Shown here piece after piece: positions 23,296 to 31,074 of a DNA stretch of 64,000 nucleotides. This DNA comes from CAZHTS01 sp964535315 (GTDB lineage Bacteria; Chloroflexota; Anaerolineae; Anaerolineales; Anaerolineaceae). The notes under the pieces were generated by a model, which ran no database searches, was not told where the DNA came from, and saw only the letters and a program-made list of their open reading frames with translations. Position numbers and translations under genes: made by a program. The stretch is taken from the NCBI GenBank assembly GCA_964535315.1, contig CAZHTS010000005.1, forward strand, positions 36,967 through 100,966, written 5' to 3'. Numbering within the stretch: the first letter of the stretch is position 1; each line of letters begins with the position of its first letter.

Positions 23296-26200
23296 ATGGC
23301 GAAAGTTTCGTTGCGCGAGTATAACCGGGAAATCGAGAACAAAATCGAACGTGGCCAGATCGATGAGGCCATTGCGCATTGTAAACACATACTCAAGTAT
23401 TACCCCAAACACATCGACACCTATCGTTTGCTGGGCAAGGCCTTTCTCGAAAACCAGCGCTACACCGAAGCTGCCGATATCTTGCAACGGGTGCTCTCGG
23501 TGTTGCCAGACGATTTCATTTCGCAGATCGGGATGAGTATCGTGCGCGAAGATGAACGCAACCTGGATGCCGCCATCTTCCACATGGAACGCGCTTATGA
23601 AGTGCAGCCCGCCAACAGCGCCGTTCAAGAGGAATTGCGTCGTCTGTATGGTGCCCGCGATGGTGTGGAGCCGCCGCGACTGCGCCTGACGCGCGGCGCC
23701 CTGGTGCGCATGTACGCTCGCAACGAGTTATATCCCCAGGCCATTGCCGAGATCCGCGCCGCATTAGGCGAAGACCCTCAACGCATCGACCTGGAAGTGA
23801 TCCTGGCGCGTTTGTATTACGTCTCCGGGCAAAAAGTGGCCGCCACCGAGGTGAGCAGCCGCCTGATCAGCAAACTGCCGCACTGTTACGAAGCGAACCG
23901 CATCCTGACAGAAATCCTGCCGGGTACGGCCAGGGCAGAAGATGCCAAAACGTACAAACAGCGCCTGTACGCCCTCGACCCCCACACAGCGTTTGTCAGC
24001 AACAACGCTCCCTCCCCAGAGCAGGTACCCGATAATGCCGTTACGCTGGATTATCTGGAACACATCGAGCCCGAACGAGAGGCCACCGGCGGACAACCCA
24101 GTTGGGCGCAATCGATAGGGTTGGCCTGGGAAGAAGAAAACAAGGCGGAAGAGACTCTGCCCGCCTGGTTACCTGCCCCAACCGCAAAAACACAGGNNNN
24201 NNNNNNNNNNNNNNNNNNNNNNNNNNNNNNNNNNNNNNNNNNNNNNNNNNNNNNNNNNNNNNNNNNNNNNNNNNNNNNNNNNNNNNNNNNNNNNNNACAG
24301 GCGCCAGAAGAGGCTCCCGCCACACCGACTGAGGCTGCCGATATTCCAGAATGGATGAAGGCCGCCGGCTGGGGCCCCTCGAGCGGCGAATACAAAGATG
24401 TCCCCGTCGTTTATGAAGAGCCTGAACCGCTGGAAGTTAACGAAGGTGAACCGTTACCCGGCGAAATGCCCGATTGGTTGCGTTCGATGGCGCCGCCGAG
24501 CGCAGAGGCAGCCCCGGCCAGTGAAACCAGCGATGAACAATGGCTGGAAGGATTGTTACCGGCTCAGGGGAAGCCTGCTCAACCCGCCGCCCAACAAACA
24601 ACCACCGCCCCACATGCAGATGAAGAAGCACTCCCCGACTGGCTGGCGGCATCGGCCGCTGCGCCAGCCGAACCGTTGCCTTCCTGGCTAAGCGCAAGTG
24701 AGAGCGCCCAACCGGCCGCAGCCCCGGCTGCGCCGGCCGCTCCGGCCCCGAAAGCCCCTGCCGCACCGGCTGACGACGCCGACGCCGCCTTCGCCTGGCT
24801 CGAAGCGCTGGCCGCCAAACAGGGCGCCGACGATGGCACCCTGTTGACCGCGGTCGAAGACCGCCAGGAAAAGCCGCCCGAATGGGTGCAACAGGAAACT
24901 GCGGCCGCCGAAGTTTCTGCGGCCGCAGCCGCCCTCCCCGATTGGCTGCACGCCGAAGAAACGCCGGCCCCTCCCCCCGTTGAAAGCGTAAAACCGCCGG
25001 CCGCCGCCGCCCAACCGGTTACCCCGGTCGATGACGCCGACGCCGCCTTTGCCTGGCTCGAAGCGTTGGCCGCCAAACAGGGCGCCGACGATGGCACCCT
25101 GCTGACCGCAGTCGAAGACCGCCAGGAAAAGCCGCCCGAATGGGTACAACAGGAAACCGCTGCCGCCGAAGTTTCTCCGACCGCAGCCGCTCTCCCCGAT
25201 TGGTTGCAGGCCGAAGAAGCGCCGGCCGCGCCCGTGGAAAGCGCCGGAGCTCCCGCCTGGTTAAGTGAAGCCGGTGCGGTGGAACCCCCGGCCGCCGCCA
25301 GCGCGCCCCCGGCTGCCAGCAGCGCCGCTCCAGCCGAGGATATGGACGCCGCTTTTGCCTGGCTTGAATCACTGGCCGCCAAACAGGGCGCCGACGACGG
25401 CACCCTGTTGACCGCAGTCGAAGATCGCCAGGAAAAGCCGCCCGAATGGGTGCAACAGGAAACTGCCGCAGCCCAGGTTCCCTCGACCGAAGCCGGCTTG
25501 CCCGATTGGATGCAGGCTGAAGAAGCGCCGGCGGCTCCCATTGAAAGCGCCCAGGCTCCTGCCTGGTTGAGCGAAGTCGAAGCGGTACAGCCCCCTGCTG
25601 CCGCCAGCGTGTCCCCTGCCGCTGCCGTCCCGGCCGACGACGCCGACGCCGCCTTTGCCTGGCTTGAAGCGTTGGCTGCCAAACAGGGCGCCGACGACGG
25701 CACCCTGCTGACCGCAGTTGAAGACCGCCAGGAAAAACCACCCGAATGGGTGCAGCAGGAAACTGTCGCAGCCCAGGTTCCCTCGACCGAAGCCGGCTTG
25801 CCCGATTGGATGCAGGCTGAAGAAGCCCAGGCGGCGCCTGTTGAAAACGCCGAGGCTCCTGCCTGGTTAAGTGAAACCGCAGCAGCCGAAGCCCCGGTGG
25901 CGCCCGCCGCCACGGCCCCGGCCGATGACGCCGATGCCGCCTTTGCCTGGCTCGAGGCGCTGGCTGCCAAGCAGGGCGCCGATGATGGCACCCTGCTGAC
26001 CGCGGTCGAAGACCGCCAGGAAAAACCACCCGAATGGGTCCAGCAAGAAGCCGAAGCTGCTGAAGCGGCCCCCACCGCAACAGCATTACCAGACTGGATG
26101 CAGGTAGAAAAAGCAGGCGTAGAAACACTTCAGCCTGCTGCCGAAAAGCCCGCGGCGCAGATCAGCGCGGATGGTGGTGCAGGCGACGATGCTGACGCTG

Positions 26201-27105
26201 CCTTTGCCTGGCTCGAAGCATTGGCCGCCAAACAGGGCGCCGACGATGGCACCCTGCTGACCGCAGCCGAAGAGCGCCAGGAAAAGCCACCCGAATGGGT
26301 ACAACAGGCCGCAGAGGCTGAGGAAGCCCCCGCGGCAATCGCTGCGACCGTAGAAACTGCCGTCACTACGCCAGAAACGGTCGAGGCAGTTGCCTCGCCC
26401 ACCAGTGAAGCAGTTGCCGCTGCGGTGGAAGCCACCCAGCCTCAAGAAGAACCCATTCCCGATTGGCTCAAGACCGGGCCGTTGGGTGAGCCAGCTGCAG
26501 TTGCCGATACCGAACCCCTTCCCGACTGGTTACAGGGTGGTGAAGAAGCGGAAGCAGTTACCACAAAACCCATTGAGGAAACCGTGCCCACATGGCTGCA
26601 AAGCGTCGAGCAGCCCCCCGTACAGGAAGTAGTTGTCCCTACACATCTGGAAGAGACCGCCCGGATCGTCGTTCAACCAGAAGCTTCACTGCCGGTTACA
26701 ACCGAAGCGCCTGTGCCCACTCCGGTAGAAACCAAGCCCCCCGAGGAGCCCATCACCATCATGCCCAAACCGCCTGTCACGCCGCCGGCACAGCCCGCAC
26801 ATCAGGCCGCCCCTGCCGCGCCGGGTGAGCCCCGCAAAATGCAGGACCAGAATCTGGCTGCCGTTCTCACCCAGGGCCAGACCGCCCTGTCTGAGGGCAA
26901 ACCCGGTATAGCGCTGGACCATTATAACGAATTGATCCAGGCTGGAGAATACCTGGAAGAGACCGTCCACGACCTGCGCGACGCCCTGTATCGCTACCCG
27001 ATGGATATCGCCATCTGGCAGGCGTTGGGTGACGCCTATATCCGCAGCAATCGCCTGCAGGATGCCCTGGACGCTTATACCAAAGCTGAAGAACTACTGC
27101 GCTAG
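23296..27105 (+). CDS. Large TPR protein with six 43-residue acidic/tryptophan repeats (contains assembly gap)
   Basis: About 1269 codons as written, but 100 N at 24197-24296 hide an unknown stretch. The N-terminus holds TPR-like helices (IDEAIAHCKHILKYYPKHIDTYRLLGKAFLENQ and YTEAADILQRVLSVLPDD, quoted in pieces: IDEAIAHCKHILKYYPKHID, YTEAADILQRVLSVL). A long Ala/Pro/Glu-rich middle follows. It carries repeated PDWL/PEWM/PAWLS tryptophan motifs and six copies of a 43-residue block with DADAAFAWLEALAAKQGADD. The C-terminus returns to TPRs (IRSNRLQDALDAYTKAEELL). No signal peptide or membrane segment was seen. GGAGG precedes the ATG at 10 bases. ndk follows 30 bases on. The function is unknown; a scaffold binding several copies of one partner through the tryptophan motifs is my inference. 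Confidence 0.85.
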   Translation: MAKVSLREYNREIENKIERGQIDEAIAHCKHILKYYPKHIDTYRLLGKAFLENQRYTEAADILQRVLSVLPDDFISQIGMSIVREDERNLDAAIFHMERAYEVQPANSAVQEELRRLYGARDGVEPPRLRLTRGALVRMYARNELYPQAIAEIRAALGEDPQRIDLEVILARLYYVSGQKVAATEVSSRLISKLPHCYEANRILTEILPGTARAEDAKTYKQRLYALDPHTAFVSNNAPSPEQVPDNAVTLDYLEHIEPEREATGGQPSWAQSIGLAWEEENKAEETLPAWLPAPTAKTQXXXXXXXXXXXXXXXXXXXXXXXXXXXXXXXXXXQAPEEAPATPTEAADIPEWMKAAGWGPSSGEYKDVPVVYEEPEPLEVNEGEPLPGEMPDWLRSMAPPSAEAAPASETSDEQWLEGLLPAQGKPAQPAAQQTTTAPHADEEALPDWLAASAAAPAEPLPSWLSASESAQPAAAPAAPAAPAPKAPAAPADDADAAFAWLEALAAKQGADDGTLLTAVEDRQEKPPEWVQQETAAAEVSAAAAALPDWLHAEETPAPPPVESVKPPAAAAQPVTPVDDADAAFAWLEALAAKQGADDGTLLTAVEDRQEKPPEWVQQETAAAEVSPTAAALPDWLQAEEAPAAPVESAGAPAWLSEAGAVEPPAAASAPPAASSAAPAEDMDAAFAWLESLAAKQGADDGTLLTAVEDRQEKPPEWVQQETAAAQVPSTEAGLPDWMQAEEAPAAPIESAQAPAWLSEVEAVQPPAAASVSPAAAVPADDADAAFAWLEALAAKQGADDGTLLTAVEDRQEKPPEWVQQETVAAQVPSTEAGLPDWMQAEEAQAAPVENAEAPAWLSETAAAEAPVAPAATAPADDADAAFAWLEALAAKQGADDGTLLTAVEDRQEKPPEWVQQEAEAAEAAPTATALPDWMQVEKAGVETLQPAAEKPAAQISADGGAGDDADAAFAWLEALAAKQGADDGTLLTAAEERQEKPPEWVQQAAEAEEAPAAIAATVETAVTTPETVEAVASPTSEAVAAAVEATQPQEEPIPDWLKTGPLGEPAAVADTEPLPDWLQGGEEAEAVTTKPIEETVPTWLQSVEQPPVQEVVVPTHLEETARIVVQPEASLPVTTEAPVPTPVETKPPEEPITIMPKPPVTPPAQPAHQAAPAAPGEPRKMQDQNLAAVLTQGQTALSEGKPGIALDHYNELIQAGEYLEETVHDLRDALYRYPMDIAIWQALGDAYIRSNRLQDALDAYTKAEELLR
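24197..24296. other. Assembly gap of exactly 100 N
   Basis: One hundred unresolved bases inside the TPR repeat gene. The round number is the usual placeholder for a gap of unknown size. It lies in low-complexity, repeat-rich coding DNA, which is where assemblies often break. The frame happens to stay open across it, but the true length and sequence are unknown. Confidence 0.98.
24772..26312 (+). repeat. Six 129-bp coding repeats in the TPR protein
   Basis: Copies start at about 24772, 25030, 25336, 25636, 25924 and 26184, each 129 bp long. Each encodes DADAAFAWLEALAAKQGADD, then GTLLTAVEDRQEKPPEWVQQ, with few changes (copy 3 EDMDAAFAWLESLAAKQG, copy 6 AAEERQEKPPEW). The linkers vary in length, so unit spacing ranges from 258 to 306 bp, and carry LPDWL/APAWLS motifs. 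The near identity between copies suggests recent duplication or gene conversion. Confidence 0.95.
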
Positions 27106-27135
27106 GCGCAGATTAAATCTATTACGGAGGCACTT

Positions 27136-27591
27136 GTGGAACGCACTCTCGTGCTGATCAAGCCGGACGGTGTCCAGCGTGGTTTGATTGGCGAAATTAC
27201 TACCCGGTTGGAGCGCCGCGGTTTGAAACTGGTTGGCGCCAAATTCTTACAGGTCAGCCTGGAACTGGCAGAAAAGCATTATGCTGTACATAAGGGCAAA
27301 CCCTTTTACGATAACCTGATGCGTCACATCACTTCGGCTCCGGTGATGGCCATGGTCTGGGAAGGCCCCAACGCCATCGCCGCCGTACGCCAGACCATGG
27401 GCGCCACCCGCCCTATCGAGGCGACGCCCGGCACCGTGCGCCACGATTTCGGGCTGGAACCGGAACGCAACCTGACCCATGCATCTGATTCGCCCGAAAA
27501 CGCCGAAAGCGAAATCAACCTGTGGTTTGCCCCAGACGAGATCTATCCGTGGAAACGTAGCGACGATATCTGGATTTATAAACCAGCTTAG
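27136..27591 (+). CDS. ndk: Nucleoside diphosphate kinase
   Basis: Equilibrates nucleoside di- and triphosphates by a phospho-histidine mechanism. Length 151 residues, normal for the hexameric/tetrameric type. Visible: RTLVLIKPDGVQRGLIGEI at the N-terminus, the KGKPFYDNLMRHITSAPVMAM segment in pieces (KPFYDNLMRHITSAPVMAM), MGATRPIEATPGTVRHDF and the active-site NLTHASDSPENAESEI with the catalytic His. The start codon is GTG at 27136 with GGAGG six bases before. It lies 30 bases after the TPR protein, so it is probably on that transcript, and it is followed by a strong terminator. Confidence 0.97.
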   Translation: MERTLVLIKPDGVQRGLIGEITTRLERRGLKLVGAKFLQVSLELAEKHYAVHKGKPFYDNLMRHITSAPVMAMVWEGPNAIAAVRQTMGATRPIEATPGTVRHDFGLEPERNLTHASDSPENAESEINLWFAPDEIYPWKRSDDIWIYKPA

Positions 27592-27599
27592 ATTTTCCG

Positions 27600-27631
27600 G
27601 CGGGCGGTGCCAAAACCGCCCGCTGCTTTTT
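27600..27631 (+). terminator. Rho-independent terminator after ndk
   Basis: GCGGGCGGT (27600-27608), loop GCCAAA, ACCGCCCGC (27615-27623), then TGCTTTTT. It lies 9 bases past the ndk stop. Confidence 0.85.
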
Positions 27632-27698
27632 GATGTATTCGAGTTTTACCAAAAATCTTGACGGAATCAGGGGGGTATGATAAACTATTGGTCGTCAG

Positions 27699-27772
27699 GG
27701 GGGCGTGGTGTAGTGGCTTAACATGCGGCCCTGTCAAGGCCGAGACCGCGGGTTCGAATCCCGTCGCTCCCG
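27699..27772 (+). tRNA. tRNA-Asp (GTC anticodon)
   Basis: A 74-base cloverleaf without an encoded CCA. The acceptor stem pairs GGGGGCG with CGCTCCC (one G-U pair) and the discriminator is G. The anticodon arm is CGGCC-CTGTCAA-GGCCG, with anticodon GTC in the loop. The T arm GCGGG-TTCGAAT-CCCGT is canonical. It stands alone between ndk and the MocR gene; the next bases CTAG show that CCA must be added by an enzyme. Confidence 0.96.
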
Positions 27773-27847
27773 CTAGCGGGTCCCCTTTCATCCCACGCCG
27801 AAAGGGAAAGCGATCAAAGTAAGCCGGAAGGCCCAAATGAGCGCTGC

Positions 27848-27886
27848 AAAAAGACTACTTCGACAATCCATCGAAGTAGTCTTTTT
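27848..27886. terminator. Bidirectional terminator between tRNA-Asp and the MocR gene
   Basis: A perfect 16-bp stem: AAAAAGACTACTTCGA (27848-27863), loop CAATCCA, TCGAAGTAGTCTTTTT (27871-27886). Both strands end the stem in a run of T, so it can stop both the tRNA transcript and the convergent MocR transcript, whose stop is at 27893. Confidence 0.88.
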
Positions 27887-27892
27887 CGTTAA

Positions 27893-29359
27893 TCAATTCT
27901 GGCGCCCCATCATTTTCTTGATCGCCACCCCCAAGCGCTCGATCCCCAGCTCAATTTCTTCTGTTGTGCGGGTCGCAAAATTAAGACGAAGAAACGCTTC
28001 CCCTTCGGATGGTTCGGGAAAGAAACGAGTACCCGGCGCAAATTCCACGCCTTCTTGCTGCGCCAACTCAAGCAGATGAGAGGCCTGAACCCCACCGGGC
28101 AGTTGCACCCACAAGAACAACCCGCCCTGAGCGGGAAACACCGTGACCTCCTCTGGCAAATGGCGGCGGATCGCCGCCAACATGACATCACGCCGCCGGC
28201 GGTACAGGCGAACAGACCGGCGCAGATGAGCCTGGTAACGGCCAATCGTGACATACCGCTCAAGGGTACGCTGCATTAAGGCGGCAGTGGACATGTCTTG
28301 CAAATATTTCTGCCACACCAGCCGCTCGAACACCGGCCCGCTTGCCAGCAGATACCCCACTCGCAGACCGGGCATCAGCATCTTGGAAAAGGTGCTCACA
28401 TAAATCACCTGCCCCCCGCCATCCAGCGCCTTGATGGCAGGCTGAGCGCGCCCTTCATAACGAAGATCCGCGGCAAAATCGTCTTCCAGAATGGGTACCT
28501 GATAGCGATCTGCCAGGGACAGCAGCTGGCGGCGGCGCCCTCCACTCATACACACCCCGCTGGGATTTTGAAAATTAGGGATGGTATAGATCAAGCGCGG
28601 TTGGTGTTGCACCAGTAAAGCCTCTACCCGCTCGACCTGCATGCCCGCTTCGTCCAGCGGCACACCGACAATCTTCAGATTCAGCGAACGGAATAATTCC
28701 AGCGCAAGGTTATAGGTCGGCTTTTCCACCAACACAGCATCGCCTTCTTTGAGCAGCACCTGGCAGGCCAGGGCCACCCCTTGCTGCGAGCCAGAAGTAA
28801 TCAGCACTTCCTCTGCCCGAGACTGGATCCCCTGGCTTGCCAGAATGCGCACCACCGTCTCACGCAAGGGTGGATACCCGCCGTCAAAATTGCCGTATTC
28901 CAGGGCCGCCACACCGTCACGGCGCAGCACTTGCTGCATCGTCCGTTCGAACTCTTTCAGCGGAAACTGCTGCGCATCCCCCACACCGGTAAAACGGATC
29001 AAATCCACGGCATGCCGGGGCATTGAGGCAGGTTTCAGAGACAGCCCCGGCCCAGTGATCTCCCGCTGCCAGCGCGGCCAGTTTACCCCGGCTGAATCCC
29101 TTACCCCATCTCGGCCGGGCATCGTTTGAGCGACAAAGGTGCCGCTGCCCTCACGGGTCTCGATCAAGCCATCGCTCTCCAGGAGCGCGTATGCATTTTT
29201 CACCGTGATCCGGCTGACGCCCAGTTTTTCCGCCAGAGCACGCGTGGCCGGCAGGCGCGTTCCGGAGGGCAAATTACCGCACAGGATATTTTGCCGCAGC
29301 CACGCTTCAATCTGCCGGTAGATCGGTAACGAATTCCGGCGGTCAATGGGGATGCGCAT
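27893..29359 (-). CDS. MocR/PdxR-type GntR regulator with aminotransferase domain
   Basis: A 488-residue transcription factor of the MocR family. The N-terminal 70 residues are a GntR winged helix (LPIYRQIEAWLRQNILCG, then GVSRITVKNAYALLESDGLI). The remainder is a fold-type I aminotransferase-like domain that binds PLP: NFQNPSGVCMS, EDDFAADLRY and the Schiff-base lysine in STFSKMLMPGLRVGYLL are present. MocR proteins often control vitamin B6 or GABA genes. It diverges from an aldo/keto reductase and a PNPOx-like protein. A TATAAT ends 6 bases before the ATG, so it appears to be leaderless; autoregulation is typical of the family but cannot be shown here. Confidence 0.93.
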   Translation of the reverse strand: MRIPIDRRNSLPIYRQIEAWLRQNILCGNLPSGTRLPATRALAEKLGVSRITVKNAYALLESDGLIETREGSGTFVAQTMPGRDGVRDSAGVNWPRWQREITGPGLSLKPASMPRHAVDLIRFTGVGDAQQFPLKEFERTMQQVLRRDGVAALEYGNFDGGYPPLRETVVRILASQGIQSRAEEVLITSGSQQGVALACQVLLKEGDAVLVEKPTYNLALELFRSLNLKIVGVPLDEAGMQVERVEALLVQHQPRLIYTIPNFQNPSGVCMSGGRRRQLLSLADRYQVPILEDDFAADLRYEGRAQPAIKALDGGGQVIYVSTFSKMLMPGLRVGYLLASGPVFERLVWQKYLQDMSTAALMQRTLERYVTIGRYQAHLRRSVRLYRRRRDVMLAAIRRHLPEEVTVFPAQGGLFLWVQLPGGVQASHLLELAQQEGVEFAPGTRFFPEPSEGEAFLRLNFATRTTEEIELGIERLGVAIKKMMGRQN

Positions 29360-29365
29360 ACAGGT

Positions 29366-29371
29366 ATTATA
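29366..29371 (-). promoter_or_regulatory. -10 box of the MocR regulator (leaderless)
   Basis: A perfect TATAAT on the minus strand ending 6 bases before the ATG at 29359 (spacer ACCTGT). No convincing -35 was found. Confidence 0.5.
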
Positions 29372-29494
29372 GCTCTCTTAAAAGTAAAACAGATGCTGTG
29401 GAATTAAGAAAACTCACCAGATGTGGCACTATTCATAAGACCACCTTTTCCTTACAATCAAACAAAACCGTTACGCAAGGAAAAAGGAAAGCGC

Positions 29495-30496
29495 ATGGAC
29501 ACAACTTTTAAACGCACTCTGGGACGCTCTGCCATCGAAGTCAGCCCGATGGGCCTGGGCTGTTGGGCCATTGGCGGGGCGTGGAACTTCAACGGCTCGC
29601 CGGCCGGCTGGAGCAGTGTCGACGACAACGAATCACAGCGCGCCATTCAACGCGCCATCGAAATGGGCATCAATTTCTTTGACACCGCCGCCAATTACGG
29701 CGCAGGTCACAGCGAACGCATCCTGGGTCAGGCAATCAGACCCCGTCGCGATCAGGTGGTTATCGCCACCAAATTCGGTTACCACGTAGACGAAAGCACC
29801 AAAACCGTAAACCATTACGACCAGCAGGAAGAAGAGAGCGATGTCGCCAGCCGGCTGCGCCCCAGCCTGGAAGCCAGTCTAAAGCGCCTGGACACCGATT
29901 ACATCGATGTTTATCAGTTACACGTGTGGGGGCTGTCGCTTGAACGCGCCCGGCAGGCGCGCGAAGTGCTCGAAGACCTGGTGCAAGAAGGCAAAATCCG
30001 CACTTACGGGTGGAGCACAGACCGTCTCGACGCGATCAAAGCTTTTTCCACCTCGCCCCGCTGTAGTGTGGTGCAGCAGCAGTTAAGTGTTTTGGATGGC
30101 AACATGGAGCTGTTGGCGTTCTGCGAGGAAACCAATCTGGCCAGTATCAACCGGGGACCGCTCGGAATGGGGCTGTTAACCGGCAAATTTGCCCCAGACA
30201 GCAGTTTCAGCGATGAAGACGTCCGCAAACACGCCAGCTGGCATCCCGGTTTCAAAGACGGCCACCCTACTCAGAGCTGGCTGAACATGCTTGAAGCAGT
30301 ACGGGAAGTATTGACCAGTAATGGTCGCACCCTGGCTCAGGGCGCGCTGGCCTGGATTTGGGCCCGCAGCCGGCAAACCGTTCCCATTCCTGGTTTCAAA
30401 ACCGTCAAACAGGTCGAAGAGAACTGCAAAGCCATGCAATTTGGCCCGCTGACGCCGGAGCAGATGACCGAAATCGACCGCCTGCTCGGCCGGTAG
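29495..30496 (+). CDS. Aldo/keto reductase
   Basis: A 333-residue NADPH-dependent TIM-barrel oxidoreductase. The catalytic tetrad is visible: Asp and Tyr in FFDTAANYGAG, Lys in VIATKFGY and His in VYQLHVWG. The C-terminal cofactor site shows the PIPGFKTVKQVEEN motif. The start at 29495 is chosen because AAGGAAAAAGGAAAG precedes it; the frame is open to 29423. It diverges from the PLP-sensing MocR regulator and is followed by a terminator and a PNPOx-like gene. Some AKRs reduce pyridoxal, so a B6 role is possible, but the substrate is not shown by sequence. Confidence 0.92.
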   Translation: MDTTFKRTLGRSAIEVSPMGLGCWAIGGAWNFNGSPAGWSSVDDNESQRAIQRAIEMGINFFDTAANYGAGHSERILGQAIRPRRDQVVIATKFGYHVDESTKTVNHYDQQEEESDVASRLRPSLEASLKRLDTDYIDVYQLHVWGLSLERARQAREVLEDLVQEGKIRTYGWSTDRLDAIKAFSTSPRCSVVQQQLSVLDGNMELLAFCEETNLASINRGPLGMGLLTGKFAPDSSFSDEDVRKHASWHPGFKDGHPTQSWLNMLEAVREVLTSNGRTLAQGALAWIWARSRQTVPIPGFKTVKQVEENCKAMQFGPLTPEQMTEIDRLLGR

Positions 30497-30520
30497 CCCT
30501 ATCCTCCATACTGAACAACC

Positions 30521-30575
30521 CGCACACGCTCACTTTGCCTGGAAGACAGCGCCGGCGAGCGTGTGCGATTTTCTT
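30521..30575 (+). terminator. Terminator after the aldo/keto reductase
   Basis: CGCACACGCTC (30521-30531) pairs perfectly with GAGCGTGTGCG (30557-30567) around a 25-base loop, followed by ATTTTCTTG. Confidence 0.7.
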
Positions 30576-30641
30576 GCCACTTCGTCCCGGCGGGCTTACA
30601 ATGAATTGACGACCCCAGAGAGCAGCCTGTTGAGGATAGAT

Positions 30642-31073
30642 ATGACGACCGACGCACAAAACAAAACCCCTATCGACCTGTTTCTAGCCGAACCTCGCCT
30701 GGCGCGCCTGGCGACCGCCAACCCGCACAACCTGCAACCCCACGTCGTCCCGGTCTGGTATGACTGGGACGGTCAGAGCCTGTGGATCAGTGCATTCCGC
30801 AGCACACGCAAGATCAAAGATCTGTTGCGCAATCCGCTTTGTTCGGTGCTGATCGATGTGGAAGAAGAGGGAGGCGGACTGCGCGCCGTACTGTTCGAAG
30901 GGCGCGCCGAGGTAATTGATGATCCGGTTATCGTTCGCCCAATGGCAACGCAGATCTACACGCGCTACCTCGGTGAAACAGGGATATTGGCCGCCGACCC
31001 GCAATCCTGGATTGCGGACCCCGAGAACACGATCATCAAGCTGGTACCCAACAAAACCTACAGTTGGAGTTGA
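30642..31073 (+). CDS. PNPOx-like FMN/F420-binding split-barrel protein
   Basis: A 143-residue flavin- or F420-binding beta-barrel protein of the pyridoxamine 5'-phosphate oxidase-like family. The sequence shows RLARLATANPHNLQPHVVPVWYDW and LWISAFRSTRKIKDLLRNP (quoted in part), the typical strand pattern with the phosphate-binding STRK. Many such proteins reduce small molecules with F420H2 or FMN and few are true PNP oxidases; the C-terminal PNPOx region is missing here. ATG 30642 has GAGGAT upstream; the frame is open to 30561. It ends 1 base from the convergent STAND regulator. Confidence 0.85.
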   Translation: MTTDAQNKTPIDLFLAEPRLARLATANPHNLQPHVVPVWYDWDGQSLWISAFRSTRKIKDLLRNPLCSVLIDVEEEGGGLRAVLFEGRAEVIDDPVIVRPMATQIYTRYLGETGILAADPQSWIADPENTIIKLVPNKTYSWS

Positions 31074-31074
31074 G

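Noticed and set aside
24579..26075. A 498-codon open frame on the minus strand across the repeat region
   Set aside because: It is the mirror of the repeats in the plus-strand TPR gene, made open by the GC-rich codon pattern. Its translation is low-complexity Ser/Ala and matches nothing recognisable.
24772..26312. CRISPR array or non-coding minisatellite
   Set aside because: The repeats are 129 bp, vary in linker length, keep one reading frame and encode a protein with TPRs at both ends. There is no spacer pattern and no cas gene.
27783..27806. CCCTTTC/GAAAGGG inverted repeat just after the tRNA
   Set aside because: A 7-bp stem with a 10-base loop and no T run; the strong bidirectional terminator 40 bases on is a better end for the tRNA transcript.
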